Made by a program: the position numbers and the translations under genes
NCBI GenBank assembly: GCA_947579605.1
Contig: OX388329.1
Coordinates: forward strand, 27,236,299-27,300,298
Direction: 5' to 3'
DNA from: Athripsodes cinereus
Taxonomy: Eukaryota > Arthropoda > Insecta > Trichoptera > Leptoceridae
Length of the DNA: 64,000 nt
The notes under the pieces: model-generated
Seen by the model: only the letters and a program-made list of their open reading frames with translations
Database searches by the model: none
What the model was told of the DNA's origin: nothing
Shown: positions 43,897-55,955 of the stretch, in pieces
Layout of the letters: the number at the start of each line of letters is the position of its first letter
Numbering within the stretch: the stretch's first letter is position 1

Positions 43897-46800
43897 ATCG
43901 ATACTCTATATTCTATCCAAAAAATGAAATATACCTTAAAAATTAAGTTGTGATTATTAGCAACGAAAGCAAAATGGAATGTTTAGACATTTGAAAATGC
44001 CCACATCAACAATATATAAAGTGCTGATAGTATGATCAGTATTTTAATTTCATATTTGTATTTTTACTGGTTCCATTATTTTGTATTATTTTTTTTTACC
44101 TTCTTTTATAGGAGATTTCTAATAGTACATCGACTAGTGGCAAGCCCATAGATGTAGAAACATTGATTCTTCCAAGTAACAGTGTAGTAAGTGTAGTTCA
44201 ATTAAAATATTATTATATACTAATTTTGTAATTATTGGACAATGATTAACGTTTTTATATTTTTGTAGGATATTACTATGAATGAGTTTCACGATACTCC
44301 TCTTTCTGATAATCAACAAAGGAATGAATTTGCTGCAAAGTCTACAGCTATTGTGGAATCAGAAGGCAAATCAATTAATGGTTTGGAGTGCCTTTCTGAC
44401 ACTGAAGAAAATGGTATGTAAAAGATCTGAACTTATGACTTTTAAGAGAGCTACTGCTGTATTATTGAATTCACATAAGCTTTGTATTTTGTTTTACAGG
44501 TAGGCGAACTCCGGTGTACACAGAACTAGTGTGTAGTGTCATTGAGATGGATAATGTTCAGCCTCATTGTGATGAATCGACTGTTATCCAAAGTGATATG
44601 GGAAATGGAGATATATCCAACAAACGCAAGTCACCAAAACGTAAAAAGGGAGTGAGGCGGAGGGACCTCGAAATGAAAAAGAAGGAATCAGGAAAGGAAT
44701 ACGTTAATAGGAAAGGTAAAATAATACCTGCTAAAAGCTTCTCAGCTATTATAGAGCAGTGTTGCAGGAAGAATAATTGCCACCTAAAATGTACACCACA
44801 AGAACAACATGAAATTTTCAAAAGCTACATGTCAAAAACAAAAGAAGCTAAACATGAAATACTTAGTGGAAGAATATTATTATCCAAAAAATCTGTTGAA
44901 AAGAAAGGTAGAGGGAATAAAGATTTAAATAGAAACAGGACTGTTTCCGTCAAATACAATATTCATATAGGTATGAATCATCTAATCGTATGTAAAAAAA
45001 TGTTTTTACATGTACACGGAATTAAAAGATCGAAAATAGACATTATTATTAAAAAAATAAAGAACAATTGTGCTGTATCTTCCACGGCAGACAATAGGGG
45101 GAAAAAAGCTCCCGCAAACAAACTTATTGGAGAACGGATTCAGATTGAAGCATTCATTAATAAATATCCCAAACATGTAAGTCACTACGCACGTAGAGAA
45201 AGCACTGAGAAGATATATTTGCCAAGTCACCTTACAATTCGCAAGATGTATTGTGAATATAAGGAGCATAATAACGATAATCATGCAAAAGTTGCAGGCT
45301 ATGATGTTTTCAGAACCATTTTTAATAATATGGGATTAAAATTCAAACAGCCGTACGTCGACACATGCAAAAAATGCGATGAATTCAAATTAAAAAAACG
45401 CCTAGCAGTTACAGAAACTGAACGGCAGGATCTGGGTGCTTTCCATGATCAGCACATAAAAGAGGCTGAATTGGCGTATGCGTCTAAAAGAGAAGATAAA
45501 GAGTTGGCGAGGCAAGATTCTAGCAAGGTTGTGCTAGTCTTCGATTTGCAGCAGGTGCTTCCTGCACCATTTCTCTCCACTAATATTGCATATTATAAGA
45601 GACTACTGTCTATGTATAATCTGACAATCAGAAATTGCACAAATAATGAGGAAACGAAATGTTTTATGTGGCATGAAGCAATTGGGGGCCGAGGCTCCGA
45701 TCAAATCGCTTCATGCGTTTTTAAAAATTTAATTGATCTTCCCGATCACATTAACCATGTAACCACATATTCAGATACATGTGGCGGGCAAAACCGCAAT
45801 ATTAACATGGCCATCATGTTAAGTTATATGATGGTACTCAAAAAAAGTATTAATATAATTGACCAAAAGTTCCTTTTGCCTGGCCATACGAGATTAGAGT
45901 GTGACAGCGACCATGCTAGAATCATTGGACCTGATAACCAGATTATGACGCCAAGAGATTGGTTTACTTTTGTCCGTTTGGTGTCTAAAAATGGAAAAAG
46001 GTTCCATGTGGTACCTATGGAACAGGGAAACTTCTTGGCATTTTCCCAACTCCTCAAAAGAGGCGATGTGTTGGTGAGAAGATGTGTAGATGTAGAAGGC
46101 CAAAAAAATTTGATTGGTTAAAGATAAAATGGCTGAGATACACTACAACATTTGGCGTAATTAATTTTAAATATTCCCTTAATAAAGAGGAACCGTTTAG
46201 GACCCTTGATTTAAGGAGAAATAAAAGAGGGCGACAGTTGGAAGCAAACAATATTAATGTACAAAAATCTTATAGTGAAAGTCTTCCAATTAATCCATTG
46301 AAAAAAAGGGACCTTCTCTCTATTTTAACTTTAATTGATTCCGATAGCCATCAATTTTATGAAAATTTACCGACAGCCGATAATGCAGCTGAGTTCGATG
46401 AACTGGAAGACTTAGATTTAAATTGATTTTTGCTATTTTTCTATTATTTTTCTATTATATTTTTATTTCTTCTTTTTTAATATTAAAATGTGTGAAATGC
46501 AAAATATGTTTTCATATTCCCCTATACTTACTAGCTGATAAAACCAGTAGGAATCAAACAATACTGGGTAATATTGTTGATGGCATAGGATAAGTACTGG
46601 ATACCATCCTAGCCTCTGACATTATCGTTTCTCACAACACAGGCAACTATTAGCTTACTATGGGAAAAGTCTGGGAAAGTATCTAAGTTTATTCAAAAGC
46701 CTAGATTCTTTAAAAAAAAATACAGATAATGGGTCCGTGGAGTATATATATATTCTAGAAACAAAGTAGATGGATAACATTCTTATGGCACGTTATTAAT

Positions 46801-48469
46801 CTTTCAGTCAGCTTTTCATAAGATTCGCAATAAAATTTACCTACACTAGGTTTGAATGATATAAATGGACAAGAATTCTATAGGATCTATGGACATATCA
46901 TGTTTTTCCATCTTCTAACAAAATGTCAAAACACGATATGTCATGACAGTATGACAGTTTTTTCATAAAATATATCAATTTATGTACACTACATTTACAA
47001 ATGTATTAAAAACATAAAAACAACTGTTTTTTACAGGCTGTGGTCAAATTTAAGGTTAATTCATTTAGATTCTGATTTGATAGAGGCATCCAAAATTTAA
47101 AATTGCTCTCCTGTAAAATTTGTAATAAGTGACATATCGTGTTTTGCCTTCTTTGCACAGATTTAATGCTCAGAATGTCAAAGTTTTTTTTCACAAATTA
47201 GCTGAAGTAATGGATAAATATGGATTTAGTGCGTCAGACATTTGGAATGTAGATGAGACAGGAGTGTCTACTGTGCTGAAGCCAAATAAAATTGTAGCTG
47301 CCAAGTGTAAGCGTAACGTCGGCGCTATGACTTCTGGGGAAAGAGGCACTAACGTTACAGTAGTATGTGCTGTATCTGCTTATGGAAATACAGTACCTCC
47401 TATGTTTGTGTTTCCGAGAAAAAAATTCAAGAGCCACTTTCTTAATGGAGGTCCCCCTGAATGTATAGGAGCAGGCAATGCCAGTGGATGGATTACAGAC
47501 GAAGAATTCCATCAGTTTATGCAACATTTTATAAAACATGTGAAACCGTCTATAGAGCATCGTGTTTTGTTAGTATTAGATAATCACTCCTCTCATTTGA
47601 ACGTGAAGACACTAAATTTGGCCAAAGAGAACGGAGTTGTAATGTTGTCCTTTCCACCGCATTGTAGCCACAAACTACAACCATTGGATATTTCAGTATT
47701 TGGACCATTCAAAAAATATTGCGCTGCTGCTCGAAACAACCCGGGCAAGACCCTAACTATTTATGATATACCAAAAATTGTCGCTGATTCGTTGCCGTTT
47801 GCTCAGACAAGTATAAATATTGTCAACGGTTTCCGAAAGACTGGCATCTTCCCGTATAATGCAAACATTTTTAGTGAGGATGAGTTTTCACCATCATTTG
47901 TGACCGACCGTCCAGATCCAGAAACTGTCGAGCTGGAAAAAGATCGTCCAGAGCAAGCTTTAATGTCCAACACAGAACCTAATCCCACTCCTTCTGCCTC
48001 CACTAGCCAAGCTGAACCCGAACCTGGTACATGCAACAAAGAAAACGAGCTGGCCGATCTACCGCATACATTTTCCCCGGAAATTGTTCGACCATACCCA
48101 AAGGCAGGCCCTAGAAAAGCAACCAATACTAACAGAAGAAAGAGGAAAGCTGCTATTCTAACAGACACCCCCGAAAAGAACGCATTACAAGAAGAACAAA
48201 ATAAAACCACTAAAAAAGTTACAAAGCCAAGGAAGAACATTGATAAAAAAAGAAAGAAAAGTGTTTCTAAAAAAGTACTCCAGTCAAGTGAGGAAAGCAA
48301 CGATGATGATTATTCCTGTCTGATTTGTTGCGAAGCCTATTCTGAAAGTTTACCAGGAGAAACATGGATCCAGTGTCAAATTTGCAGGGAATGGGCACAT
48401 ACAAAATGTGCGCCAGGTGCTGGTCTTACATTCGTTTGCGTCAATTGCAACAGTGACAACGACGATTAA

Positions 48470-48979
48470 GTTTCCAAGATGTTATTAATATTTTCTTTTA
48501 TATATATAAGCTATAATAATAATTACATAAATATAAAAGACTGATTTTGAACAGAAAGACTTAATCTAATCCTAAAGTTAAGCTTAAGATATGTTGACGT
48601 TTTGTTGATTCTATTTTCAGTTTATTATTCAAAGAAATTTTTTTTTAGTTTTGTTGTTTTGTCACTAAAAGACTATAAATAAAAAGTTGATTGTCACACA
48701 GAAATTTTATTTTATGTCTAGTTAACATTGAACCTATGGTTTGGCTAGACTTTCTAAGTGCTCTATTGCCCCATACCCTTGCTCAACTTACCTAACCTAT
48801 GGGGTACGTTGAGCATACTTGACTTTCTGCATTTGAACAGCTGTAGCTCTTAAATTCGATTTGTTAGAAATAAATTACTTTGGACACTTTTGCAAAGGGA
48901 TAAATAAGTAATCCATCAGTATGCATAACAAGCTATTAAGACTTGTCGTTGAGGAGTTATAACTGCTCAAGTGAAAAAT
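48470..48979 (+). other. pogo-2 3' non-coding end
   Basis: AT-rich sequence with an inner GCTCAAC motif near 48781 and 48808; no gene. Confidence 0.6.
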
Positions 48980-49203
48980 TGCTCAACTAGCCCCGCCCTA
49001 CCCTATGCAAATTTTTAATTTTTGTTGCAAAAATCATTAAGTATTTAGTACCACCTATAAAACAAAACATTAACTATTTGAATCAGATTATAAACAAAAA
49101 TGTTATGTGCATTTATATATGAAAAGTGTCTCAAGTAATACGCTTTTACGGTACCCTGTATAACTTTAACAAGTGTCTTATTAACAAATTATTTCTTTTC
49201 TAG

Positions 49204-49810
49204 AACCCACAACAACCATCCACCTCGATCATGCCTCGATGTTGTTGCTGAAGCTGATGAGTAAGTTGTACAATTTTTTTTTATATCTTTAATTAAATCA
49301 GTATCTATAGAGGCCTATGTTGAATATTTAAAAAAATAGCTAAAATATTGTAATCTTTTTAGGCAAGAAATTGAGCAATGGGAAACTCCCTCGCGCTTCT
49401 CCCCACCAAACGAGGTTCTGGTTGAAATGAACATCCCTGCAGACGATGCTGCACTGCCTCTGCCCAGGCGAACTCGCCAGACACGATACTGCAGTAAGTA
49501 GAATTATATAATATATCTGCAGCTAATAATAGCTAGTTTGTCAATAGTGTGATCTTCGACAGTGACAGTACTTAATATAGAGTAATATATTGTTTTGGGT
49601 CGCCCCTTGGCTCCATTAGATGAGGCACGACGAATACTATCTCAAGTTGAGATGCAGCGTGCTGCATCTGATGCTGCCACTGCTCGTGCACTCGAACTAA
49701 TTGGGCATAACCTTGGGCGACTTGCAAGTGCCTCAGAAAACACGGCAATAAATATTGGGCGTCTTGCAGAGGCAGTTGAGAGGCATTTGTCACAGAATAG
49801 ACCTTCGTAA
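49204..49810 (+). pseudogene. Harbinger-1 Myb-like gene, exons 3-5
   Basis: Exon 3 (49204-49260, acceptor TTTTCTAG, donor GTAAGT) encodes the VVAEADE end. Exon 4 (49363-49493) joins it in frame: QEIEQWETPSRFSPPNEVLV, then PADDAALPLPRRTRQTRYC. Exon 5 (about 49598-49810) has RRILSQVEMQRAASDAATAR and a leucine-rich helix (ALELIGHNLGRLASASENTA), ending SQNRPS. The exon 2-3 join appears out of frame and the exon 5 acceptor is unclear, so the gene is probably broken. About 21.7 kb of nested elements separate exons 2 and 3. Confidence 0.6.
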
Positions 49811-50064
49811 AGGTGAAGTATTTACTTTTAGTTTCTAGTTATTGGAACTCGTTATATAACTCGATTCTAAAACAATTTCATATTATTTTTAAGAAATATA
49901 TTTACGTTTGTAAAAATATATAATATAAGTCAAAATCTTTTTGATTTAAATGAATCAGGCAATTAAAGTAACATTGCAGAAAAGAAATTGTTGCTTTCAA
50001 GGCAAAAGCAAAAGCTTTCAGCCATCACGCTCACACTATCTCAGACACACATCATTGTGTGGAC
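49811..50064. other. non-coding part of Harbinger-1
   Basis: Short AT-rich stretch between the Myb-like gene and the hAT insertion; no gene. Confidence 0.5.
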
Positions 50065-52838
50065 CAGAGGCGACTGCTGGTAAAGGCATGGGTGCACTGC
50101 ACTGCCTACTAAATATGAAATCAATAATAATCATAAATGAAAGCCAAATTGTAATGGTAAGACGTTTGTGAATATAACGAGTCAGTAGAACACACGCTTG
50201 TACTATAGCTATAATAGTGTATAGGTATACCAAATATTGACGCATGCGCATAAAGACCTACGTGCATAATCCAAAATGCACCAAGATTTTTATTCAAACT
50301 CTACCAAAATCTAAATTGTACTCAAAAGGGTGCTGTGAGCGAGACAGATTTCTCTTCATTGGGTTAGATGTGAGTTAGACAAGGACACCAATAATTCGTC
50401 CCGTGCAGTGCACGACGCATGCGTAGAGGAGTTCATAATAAGTACTAACTTAAAACATGCGTATACAAATGATCTATACGAAATTATCGAAACAATGCGT
50501 TGATGGTAGGTACCTACTTTTTGACTTAATTAATATACGTACCTTTTATATTATATCATATTGTTTGCGTTAGTGTGTCCTGTGTCGTCTGACATAATTA
50601 TTTCGCCGTGTTTTGTTTACAAGTGAAACAGATAATTTAAGAAAGATGAATAAGGATATTAATATTGATTACATTAAAAACAATCGAAGCGCATTTGATC
50701 AAAAATTGTTCATTAAAAGCTGTGAGTTGCCAAAAGATAATTCAACGTTGCAAAGCCAAAACGAAAACTGTTAGCAGAGTGTTTAAAAAAGATTTGTATT
50801 TAAAGGCTTCTTGGTTATGCGGTTGTGAACGATTGAATTCATTCTTTTGTTTTCCATGTACAATTTTTGGTGGAGATAAATCATGGAGTGAAAATGGTGT
50901 TAATGATATATCTCATCTAGCTGAGAAAATAAATAAACATTGATTGTCTCAGTTACACATGCATAATGTAATGCAACTGAACTTATTGGGCCGAACTGAT
51001 ATTCGGCAATTACTTGATGTTGGTTTTCGCGGATCCATTAAACAATTTAATGAAAAAAATCGACAAAACAGACTGATTCTGTCTAGAATTATTGATTGTG
51101 TTAGATTCTGTGGTGCGTTTGAGCTGGCATTGAGAGGACACGATGAAAGTGAAAATTCAAAAAATAAGGGAGTGTTTCGTGGATTGATAGATTTCGTAGC
51201 TGAAATTGATTCTTCTATGAAAGAACATCTCGAGAAAGCGACAGTTTTCAAAGGAGTAAGCAAAGAGATTCAAAATGATTTACTTGATGCCATATTACAT
51301 GTCTGTCAAGAGAAAATCATACAAGAAATTTCTGACGCGGATTTTTTTTCAATTCAAGCCGATGAGACGACCGATGTTTCCACATTAACACAGTTAGTTT
51401 TAATTCTAAGGTACGAGGTCAAAGGGGTAATTTATGAACGATTCTGGAAATACCTTTTACCTACTGACCAAAGCGCCTCAGGATTATCTCAAATTATACT
51501 GAACGAAATCGATGTATTGAAAATTAATAACATCAAAAATAAATTTATAGCGCAAAGCTATGATGGTGCCAGTGTGATGAGTGGACATTTAAATGGAGTT
51601 CAGGCTAAAGTGAAAGAGGTATATCCATATGCGTATTACACCCATTGTTATGCTCATCAACTAAATTTAATTCTTGAAAAGACTGTTTCCCAAAATATTC
51701 AAGTCAAAAATTTTTTCGCACATTTACACAGCTTTTCTAGTTTTTTTTCACGCTCCCCAAAACGCACAGCTATTCTTAATAAAATTGTGTCAAAAAAGAT
51801 TGAATCCATTCCCCAAACACGGTGGAATTACAATATTCGAACTGTTACTACTATATACAGCCACAAACTTTCTTTGATACAGTGTATGGAAAACATAACA
51901 AATTCATTGGAAATAGATACAAATACTTTAAGTCAAGTTGAAATATTATTATATTATCTGAACGACGAAGAGTTCAACTATTGGCTTTCTTTTTTCAATG
52001 ATATTCTACCTCACTGCGACTTTCTTTTTAAACAACTGCAAATTCGTTCTATAGATACTATCCAAATTAAAACTTCTATAGGATATTTTGAAAAAAGCAT
52101 TCAAAACATTAGAAATTCCTTGGATGACAGAGTTGAACCTCAAGCGAAAAGAAGACGTATGGAACGACCTTTTTCAGCGTTGTGCGCTGAAGTTTGCGAT
52201 CTGATACAAGCTGGAATTACTGAACGTTTTCAATACACCCATCATTTAGTAGCAGCCAAATTATTTTTTACTGACAAATTTCTCGAGTACAAAAACAATT
52301 TTCCGGAGTGTGAGTTGACTGAAACCACTAATGTTTATGACTTTTTGGACAAAATCAAACTCAAAACTGAATTACAAGTTCTTTATAATAGGGAAGATTT
52401 TGTTAACGCCGATGGAGCTGTATCGCTTTTGCAACTTTTTTATAAATTTGACTTGGTGGAGTGTTTTAGTGAAAGTGTAAAACTTTTAAAAGTTATTTGT
52501 ACCGATGACAACTGTAGAGTGTGAACGGTGTTTTTCAACTTTGAAATGAGTAAAAACATTTTTGAGGAACACTATGTCCCAAAACCGTCTCAATGCGTTG
52601 TCTATGATGTGCATAAACAAAAACTTAATTTCTTCAATACCAGATTTTAACAATCGTGTTATCGAAGTGTTTGCTCAAATGAAGAATCGTCGAATGGATT
52701 TTATTTACAAATGAATTTACTGTAAGTACCTTCCTATAATAATATTATGTATAACAACTGTTAAAAAAAAAGTGTCACAATATATGTATATTATATACAA
52801 ATATGCACTGCCCAAAATTTTTCCACGAGCCGCCTCTG
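50065..52838 (+). mobile_element. hAT element (ZMYM1/DUF4371 type), complete but inactive
   Basis: The ends CAGAGGCGACTGCTGG and, in reverse complement, CAGAGGCGGCTCGTGG are flanked by the 8-bp duplication GTGTGGAC at 50057-50064 and 52839-52846. At 2.77 kb it has the size of an autonomous member. It sits between the two genes of Harbinger-1. Confidence 0.93.
50646..52714 (+). pseudogene. hAT transposase pseudogene (ZMYM1-like)
   Basis: The N-terminus MNKDINIDYIKNNRSAFDQK is followed by a frameshift near 50735. The TTF-type finger block KTVSRVFKKDLYLKASWLCG..CFPC..FGG comes next, then a TGA at 50941-50943. The 526-codon main block contains IQADETTDVSTLTQLVLILR (first Asp region), SYDGASVMSG, THCYAHQLNLIL (the conserved C..H block) and a long helical insertion. 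A frameshift near 52500 and a TGA near 52547 split off the dimerisation end (TTVECERCFSTLK, NRLNALSMM). It cut and pasted with 8-bp duplications; it is dead now. Confidence 0.92.
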
Positions 52839-53074
52839 GTGTGGACCAGAGTCTATCTATGAGAACACGTCTTGTATTTTCCCCCATTGGCTAAATTATT
52901 ATTTTGTCTGGTTGTACTGTTTGTATGTATCTGAAAAAAAGTTTCTTTTTTTTTAATATTTATATTATATGAATATTAGCAGGTTTAATGTGACTGCCAA
53001 ATTATGTTTATGTAGTCTAACTAAAAGTAAATCAATATACTTATAATTTTCCAATATATCAGGATTCACTCTAT

Positions 53075-53310
53075 TTAATTTGTTACCTGCGTACTTGCTT
53101 CATTGCGCTCCTCCTGTGGTGTTAATACCTCTACAGGCAGTCTAGCACTATTGGCAATGTTGTGTAACATCACACAAGCATTTGCAATGTATCCAGCTGT
53201 TGTGGGATGGTAATGGAGTTTCCGATCCACTAGCAAACATCTCCAGCGTGCCTTGAGCACCCCGATACATCGCTCCACAGTATATGTTAGTTTTTTAATG
53301 ACATAAATCA
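53075..53310 (-). pseudogene. Harbinger-1 transposase, C-terminal fragment
   Basis: The minus strand encodes YTVERCIGVLKARWRCLLVD, RKLHYHPTTAGYIANACVML and HNIANSARLPVE, the end of DDE_Tnp_4/HARBI1 transposases with the third acidic residue in VERC. The upstream catalytic part is missing; sequence beyond 53350 belongs to another repeat family. It faces the Myb-like gene tail-to-tail, as expected of one Harbinger element. Confidence 0.82.
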
Positions 53311-53349
53311 GCCCCAGTTGGCTGGGTTGAGGCAATAAATGAAAAAAAA

Positions 53350-55955
53350 AAAGTAATAATCTCATTCAATAACCGCATAAAAAGAATAAATAATTCCTGG
53401 AGAAATGGATAAAGAAGAGACAATCACAAAGTCTACAAGACATATTTTCGAGGATTGGAGAAAACTTCTGAAGATTCCAGAAGGAAAAATATCCCATCCA
53501 TGAAAAACACAACACCATCTATAGATAAAAGGCCTCAGTTTTGGAGAACATTTTGCGTATGACGTCATCCATAAACGGCCCAGAAAGATATACGCGCGCT
53601 AGCCTCACTGATCTGGTCGTCGAAGGTGTGTTGTATTATTTTGCTTATAATTACGTATTTATTTCATCATAACATGGTGAATAAGTGCTCCAGATTTGGA
53701 TATTACTGATCAAGTGTAGCGTTCTCGTAAATAAAGATTCAAAAGTGAAAATATTTAGAGATAAAAAAAACAAAATCAAGTATTTTTTTACAAAAAATTA
53801 AAATTAACACTTGATTGAGCACCCCCTTCCACTAAAGATAGATTGCTGTAATTTTACTAGGTTAATACTACAGATACGTGTCACAAATTTACGGGGTGGC
53901 CCTATTGAAAAAATAAAAATGAAAATATTTAGAGATAAGGTAGAAATAAAACAGATTGGTAAGGTTCATGTAACAAGTGCGAGTATTTGTACCGCACAGA
54001 CTTAATTTAGATAATTTGTCTTTATTGTGTGCCGATAGTAATACATCATCTGATTGTTTACCATCGAACGATATTGTTTTAACGATACAACATTTCTTGC
54101 AGCAGTTTGACTGATAGAATTGACAAAGAACGTACAAAAGTTATAAAATTTATTAATAAACAATTAAATCTTTTAATTTGTAACCAAGCAAGGTATATGT
54201 TTTCATCCCATTTCATGATTTTTTGTAGTTGATTGTATACAATATTTCCACACTGTTATAATTTTTTTAGGAATTCTAATTATGTGATTTTACCACACCC
54301 ACAAACAATTTCTAAGGTTTGAGATTTCACCACGGCACAAGTCCAATTAATGAAAATATTTCTCAAAATTTTTGACATACATCACCTTCAATCTTCACTA
54401 AAATGTATTGACAGTCTGCCAATTAAACAGTTTTATTAACCAAAAAGTGCTATCGTTGAATCTAAAAGTATAACCGCAAGTTCAGTCTTCCAAAACTGTA
54501 TCAAAAATAACTAACCTTTTTTTGCATTTGATTCTTTTATCCAATATGGATATTTTTTTAATGTGTTTGTTGTATGAATTTAAAACTATACCAGAAGTGT
54601 AGTGTTCTGAAACGTACAATATAAAATAACATTAGAATCTCATCAGAACTATGAAATATTCTACATTTAAAAAAAAAGAGAATTAATCCATTGAACCCAG
54701 ATGTTTTCGAGGGTTGGAGAAAACTTCTGTTAATTCCAGAAGAAAAAATACCCCAACCACGAAAAACATTGCCTTCAGAAGACTGCTATATTGACCAGTT
54801 CTCTCTGTGAATCTGAGTTTTAGCCGCTATTGTGTCGAAAGACAAAAAAAAAAACAGTAGCTTCTATATTTGAGAGTCATCTATGACTCTTAATAATCAT
54901 CTTCTATGAAATTTATAGCGCAAAAATTTGAGTATGTGAAGTAAAGCTATAGTGGTGATTTTAGGACTAATTTGCAACAATGATTATTGCAAAAAAGAGA
55001 TGTTTTACTTTATAATCATTAAAATTTGACAGACATGTTTTTCAAGTTGTGTTTAAATGAAGGAGTAAATCCAATAGCTTCGGTAATAATCTCATTCCAA
55101 AACCGCATAAAAAGGATTTTTCTCAAAAGGAGAATGGAAGCGTGTTGTAGTTTTTGTTGTTACCGCTTGTATTTTATAACTGAAATTAATAAACTTTGAA
55201 TAACTCGAAGAAGTGTTTAATTTTATATGACTCAGTCATCTGCATTAGAATTATTTATTAATTATCTATACATTAGAATTATTTCCAGTTATGAAGAGAG
55301 TGATCATTAAATGAGAAGACATTTGTTTCAATGTTTTATGTGTCATAATAGATAATAATCCCGTTAATAAGATCTTCAATATCTCATTTCAAGTCACCTC
55401 CCGGTTTAAGCAATGTACCAGAATCCCGCTCATCCAGAAAAACCTCTCTTTTTCTTATTTGATACAGTTCATATTCTGAAATGCATTAGAAATAACTGAA
55501 TCAATCAAAAAGATTTAAAATCAATCCTTTAAATATCCTTCATTTCACCAATCCCAATGACGAATATGTGAAGCTTCATTTGCCGATTTAAAAATATTAC
55601 ATACCCAGGAACAAAATAAGCTTTTACAGTTTTCAAAAGGATTGAATTTGAAAACTTTGTATCCCTCCAATTTTGAGAGACAGAATGTGAAGTTGGCATT
55701 AAATATTTATAGTGACAATGTCATCTCAGCCAAGGATTCATGGCATTAGAAAATGAATGTAATTTATTAAATGCAAAAACAACAGCAGATTTTATTGAAA
55801 TTATTTATAACTAGTGGAATATTGTAAATGTTAAAACAATTTTTAAAGGTTTACCATTCTAGAGGTAATTTTAAAAATCAATTATCTTTGTCTGGGGAAA
55901 TTTTTTAATAAATGGCCAAGTTTTTACAGTGGTACAATATCTTATAACTCTTATG
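53350..55955. repeat. scrambled fragments of an unidentified transposon-like family (part 1)
   Basis: Blocks recur at several places. TAATAATCTCATTC..CGCATAAAAAG is at about 53354, 55084 and 58460. The frame MDKEETITKSTR with FEDWRKLLKIPEGK is at about 53404, and FEGWRKLLLIPEEK at about 54713. GCTAGCCTCACTGATCTGGT is at about 53598 and 63121. At 53911-53999 a frame reading KIFRDKVEIKQIGKVHVTSA then SICTAQT resembles the end of a THAP zinc finger, but the pairing cysteines are not all present. No intact gene. Confidence 0.5.

Larger units (their letters stand above)
41714..46426 (+). pseudogene. transposase of the 4-bp-TSD element (five coding segments, one frameshift)
   Basis: Predicted exons: 41714-41881, 44112-44186, 44269-44413 and 44500-46426, with GT..AG borders and matching phases. 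The N-terminus MWKCSVCCKYFGSRALLILH is a C2H2-like finger. Exon 4 has a basic region (KRKSPKRKKGVRRRDLEMKK), Cys/His pairs (CRKNNCHLKC; YVDTCKKCDEFK) and a core with VVLVFDLQQVLPAPF, MWHEAIGGRGSDQIASC, TTYSDTCGGQNRN and LPGHTRLECDSDHARI. The Asp/Asp/(Glu/Asp) spacing suggests an RNase H-like nuclease. I know this core from many unnamed, repetitive arthropod proteins (possibly filed as DUF7869; unverified). A one-base indel in an A-run at about 46102-46108 shifts the frame before KFDWLKIKWLRY; otherwise it is intact. Confidence 0.75.
41031..47160 (+). mobile_element. 4-bp-TSD DNA transposon of uncertain superfamily (possibly Sola-like)
   Basis: 34-bp TIRs with one mismatch, starting CTGTGCAAAGATGGCAAAAC, lie at 41031-41064 and 47127-47160. 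The 4-bp duplication ATTT is at 41027-41030 and 47161-47164. Several extra copies of the inner TIR motif lie next to both ends. The element encodes one multi-exon protein with an RNase H-like acidic-motif pattern. Without the LINE-B insertion in intron 1 it is about 4.1 kb. The 4-bp TSD is compatible with Sola or Chapaev-type elements among others; I could not place it. Confidence 0.85.
40572..48469 (+). pseudogene. pogo-2 transposase (HTH + DDE + C-terminal PHD-like finger)
   Basis: The 5' part is at 40572-41030 and the 3' part at 47165-48469. They join in frame through ATSF|NAQNV once the insertion and one ATTT are removed. The N-terminal psq HTH is AAKAVNNEGKSVNAAAKEFG and following IKRMTLTRF. 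DDE core: WNVDETGVST, LVLDNHSSH and HKLQPLDISVFGPFKK. The C-terminus has a Lys/Arg-rich stretch and a zinc finger, CLICCEAYSES..CQICREWAHTKC..C..C. Two nonsense codons (TAA at 40875-40877 and TGA at about 40962-40964) disable the 5' part; the 446-codon 3' part is open. The architecture is that of jerky/Tigger-like transposases common in insects. Confidence 0.92.
40140..49003 (+). mobile_element. pogo-2: pogo-like transposon, split by a 6.1-kb insertion
   Basis: Perfect 24-bp TIRs starting GGGTAGGGCGGGGCTAGTTG lie at 40140-40163 and 48980-49003. TA is at 40138-40139 and 49004-49005. The GTTGAGCA / GCTCAACT motif repeats in the subterminal regions (for example about 40497-40525 and 48778-48815). 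Without the insertion it is about 2.7 kb. It sits in pogo-1. Confidence 0.93.
27524..49151. mobile_element. pogo-1: internally deleted pogo-like element hosting the nested stack
   Basis: TIRs begin CCGTAAAATCGTATTACTTG at 27524 and, in reverse complement, CCGTAAAAGCGTATTACTTG at 49151, with TA on both sides (27522-27523, 49152-49153). Without later insertions the element is about 1.2 kb. Its remaining pieces are 27524-28132, 31381-31403, 39691-40139 and 49004-49151. TTGAGACA motifs recur inside both ends. It inserted in the Myb-like gene's intron. Confidence 0.88.

Noticed and set aside
42815..43927. 370-codon plus-strand ORF
   Set aside because: Antisense to the LINE-B RT/RNase H frame, which carries all recognisable motifs.
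26718..49810. A genuine host transcription factor with a 21.7-kb intron
   Set aside because: The protein type is one found beside Harbinger transposases, a transposase tail faces it at 53075, and the exon joins look damaged. A domesticated gene cannot be fully excluded.
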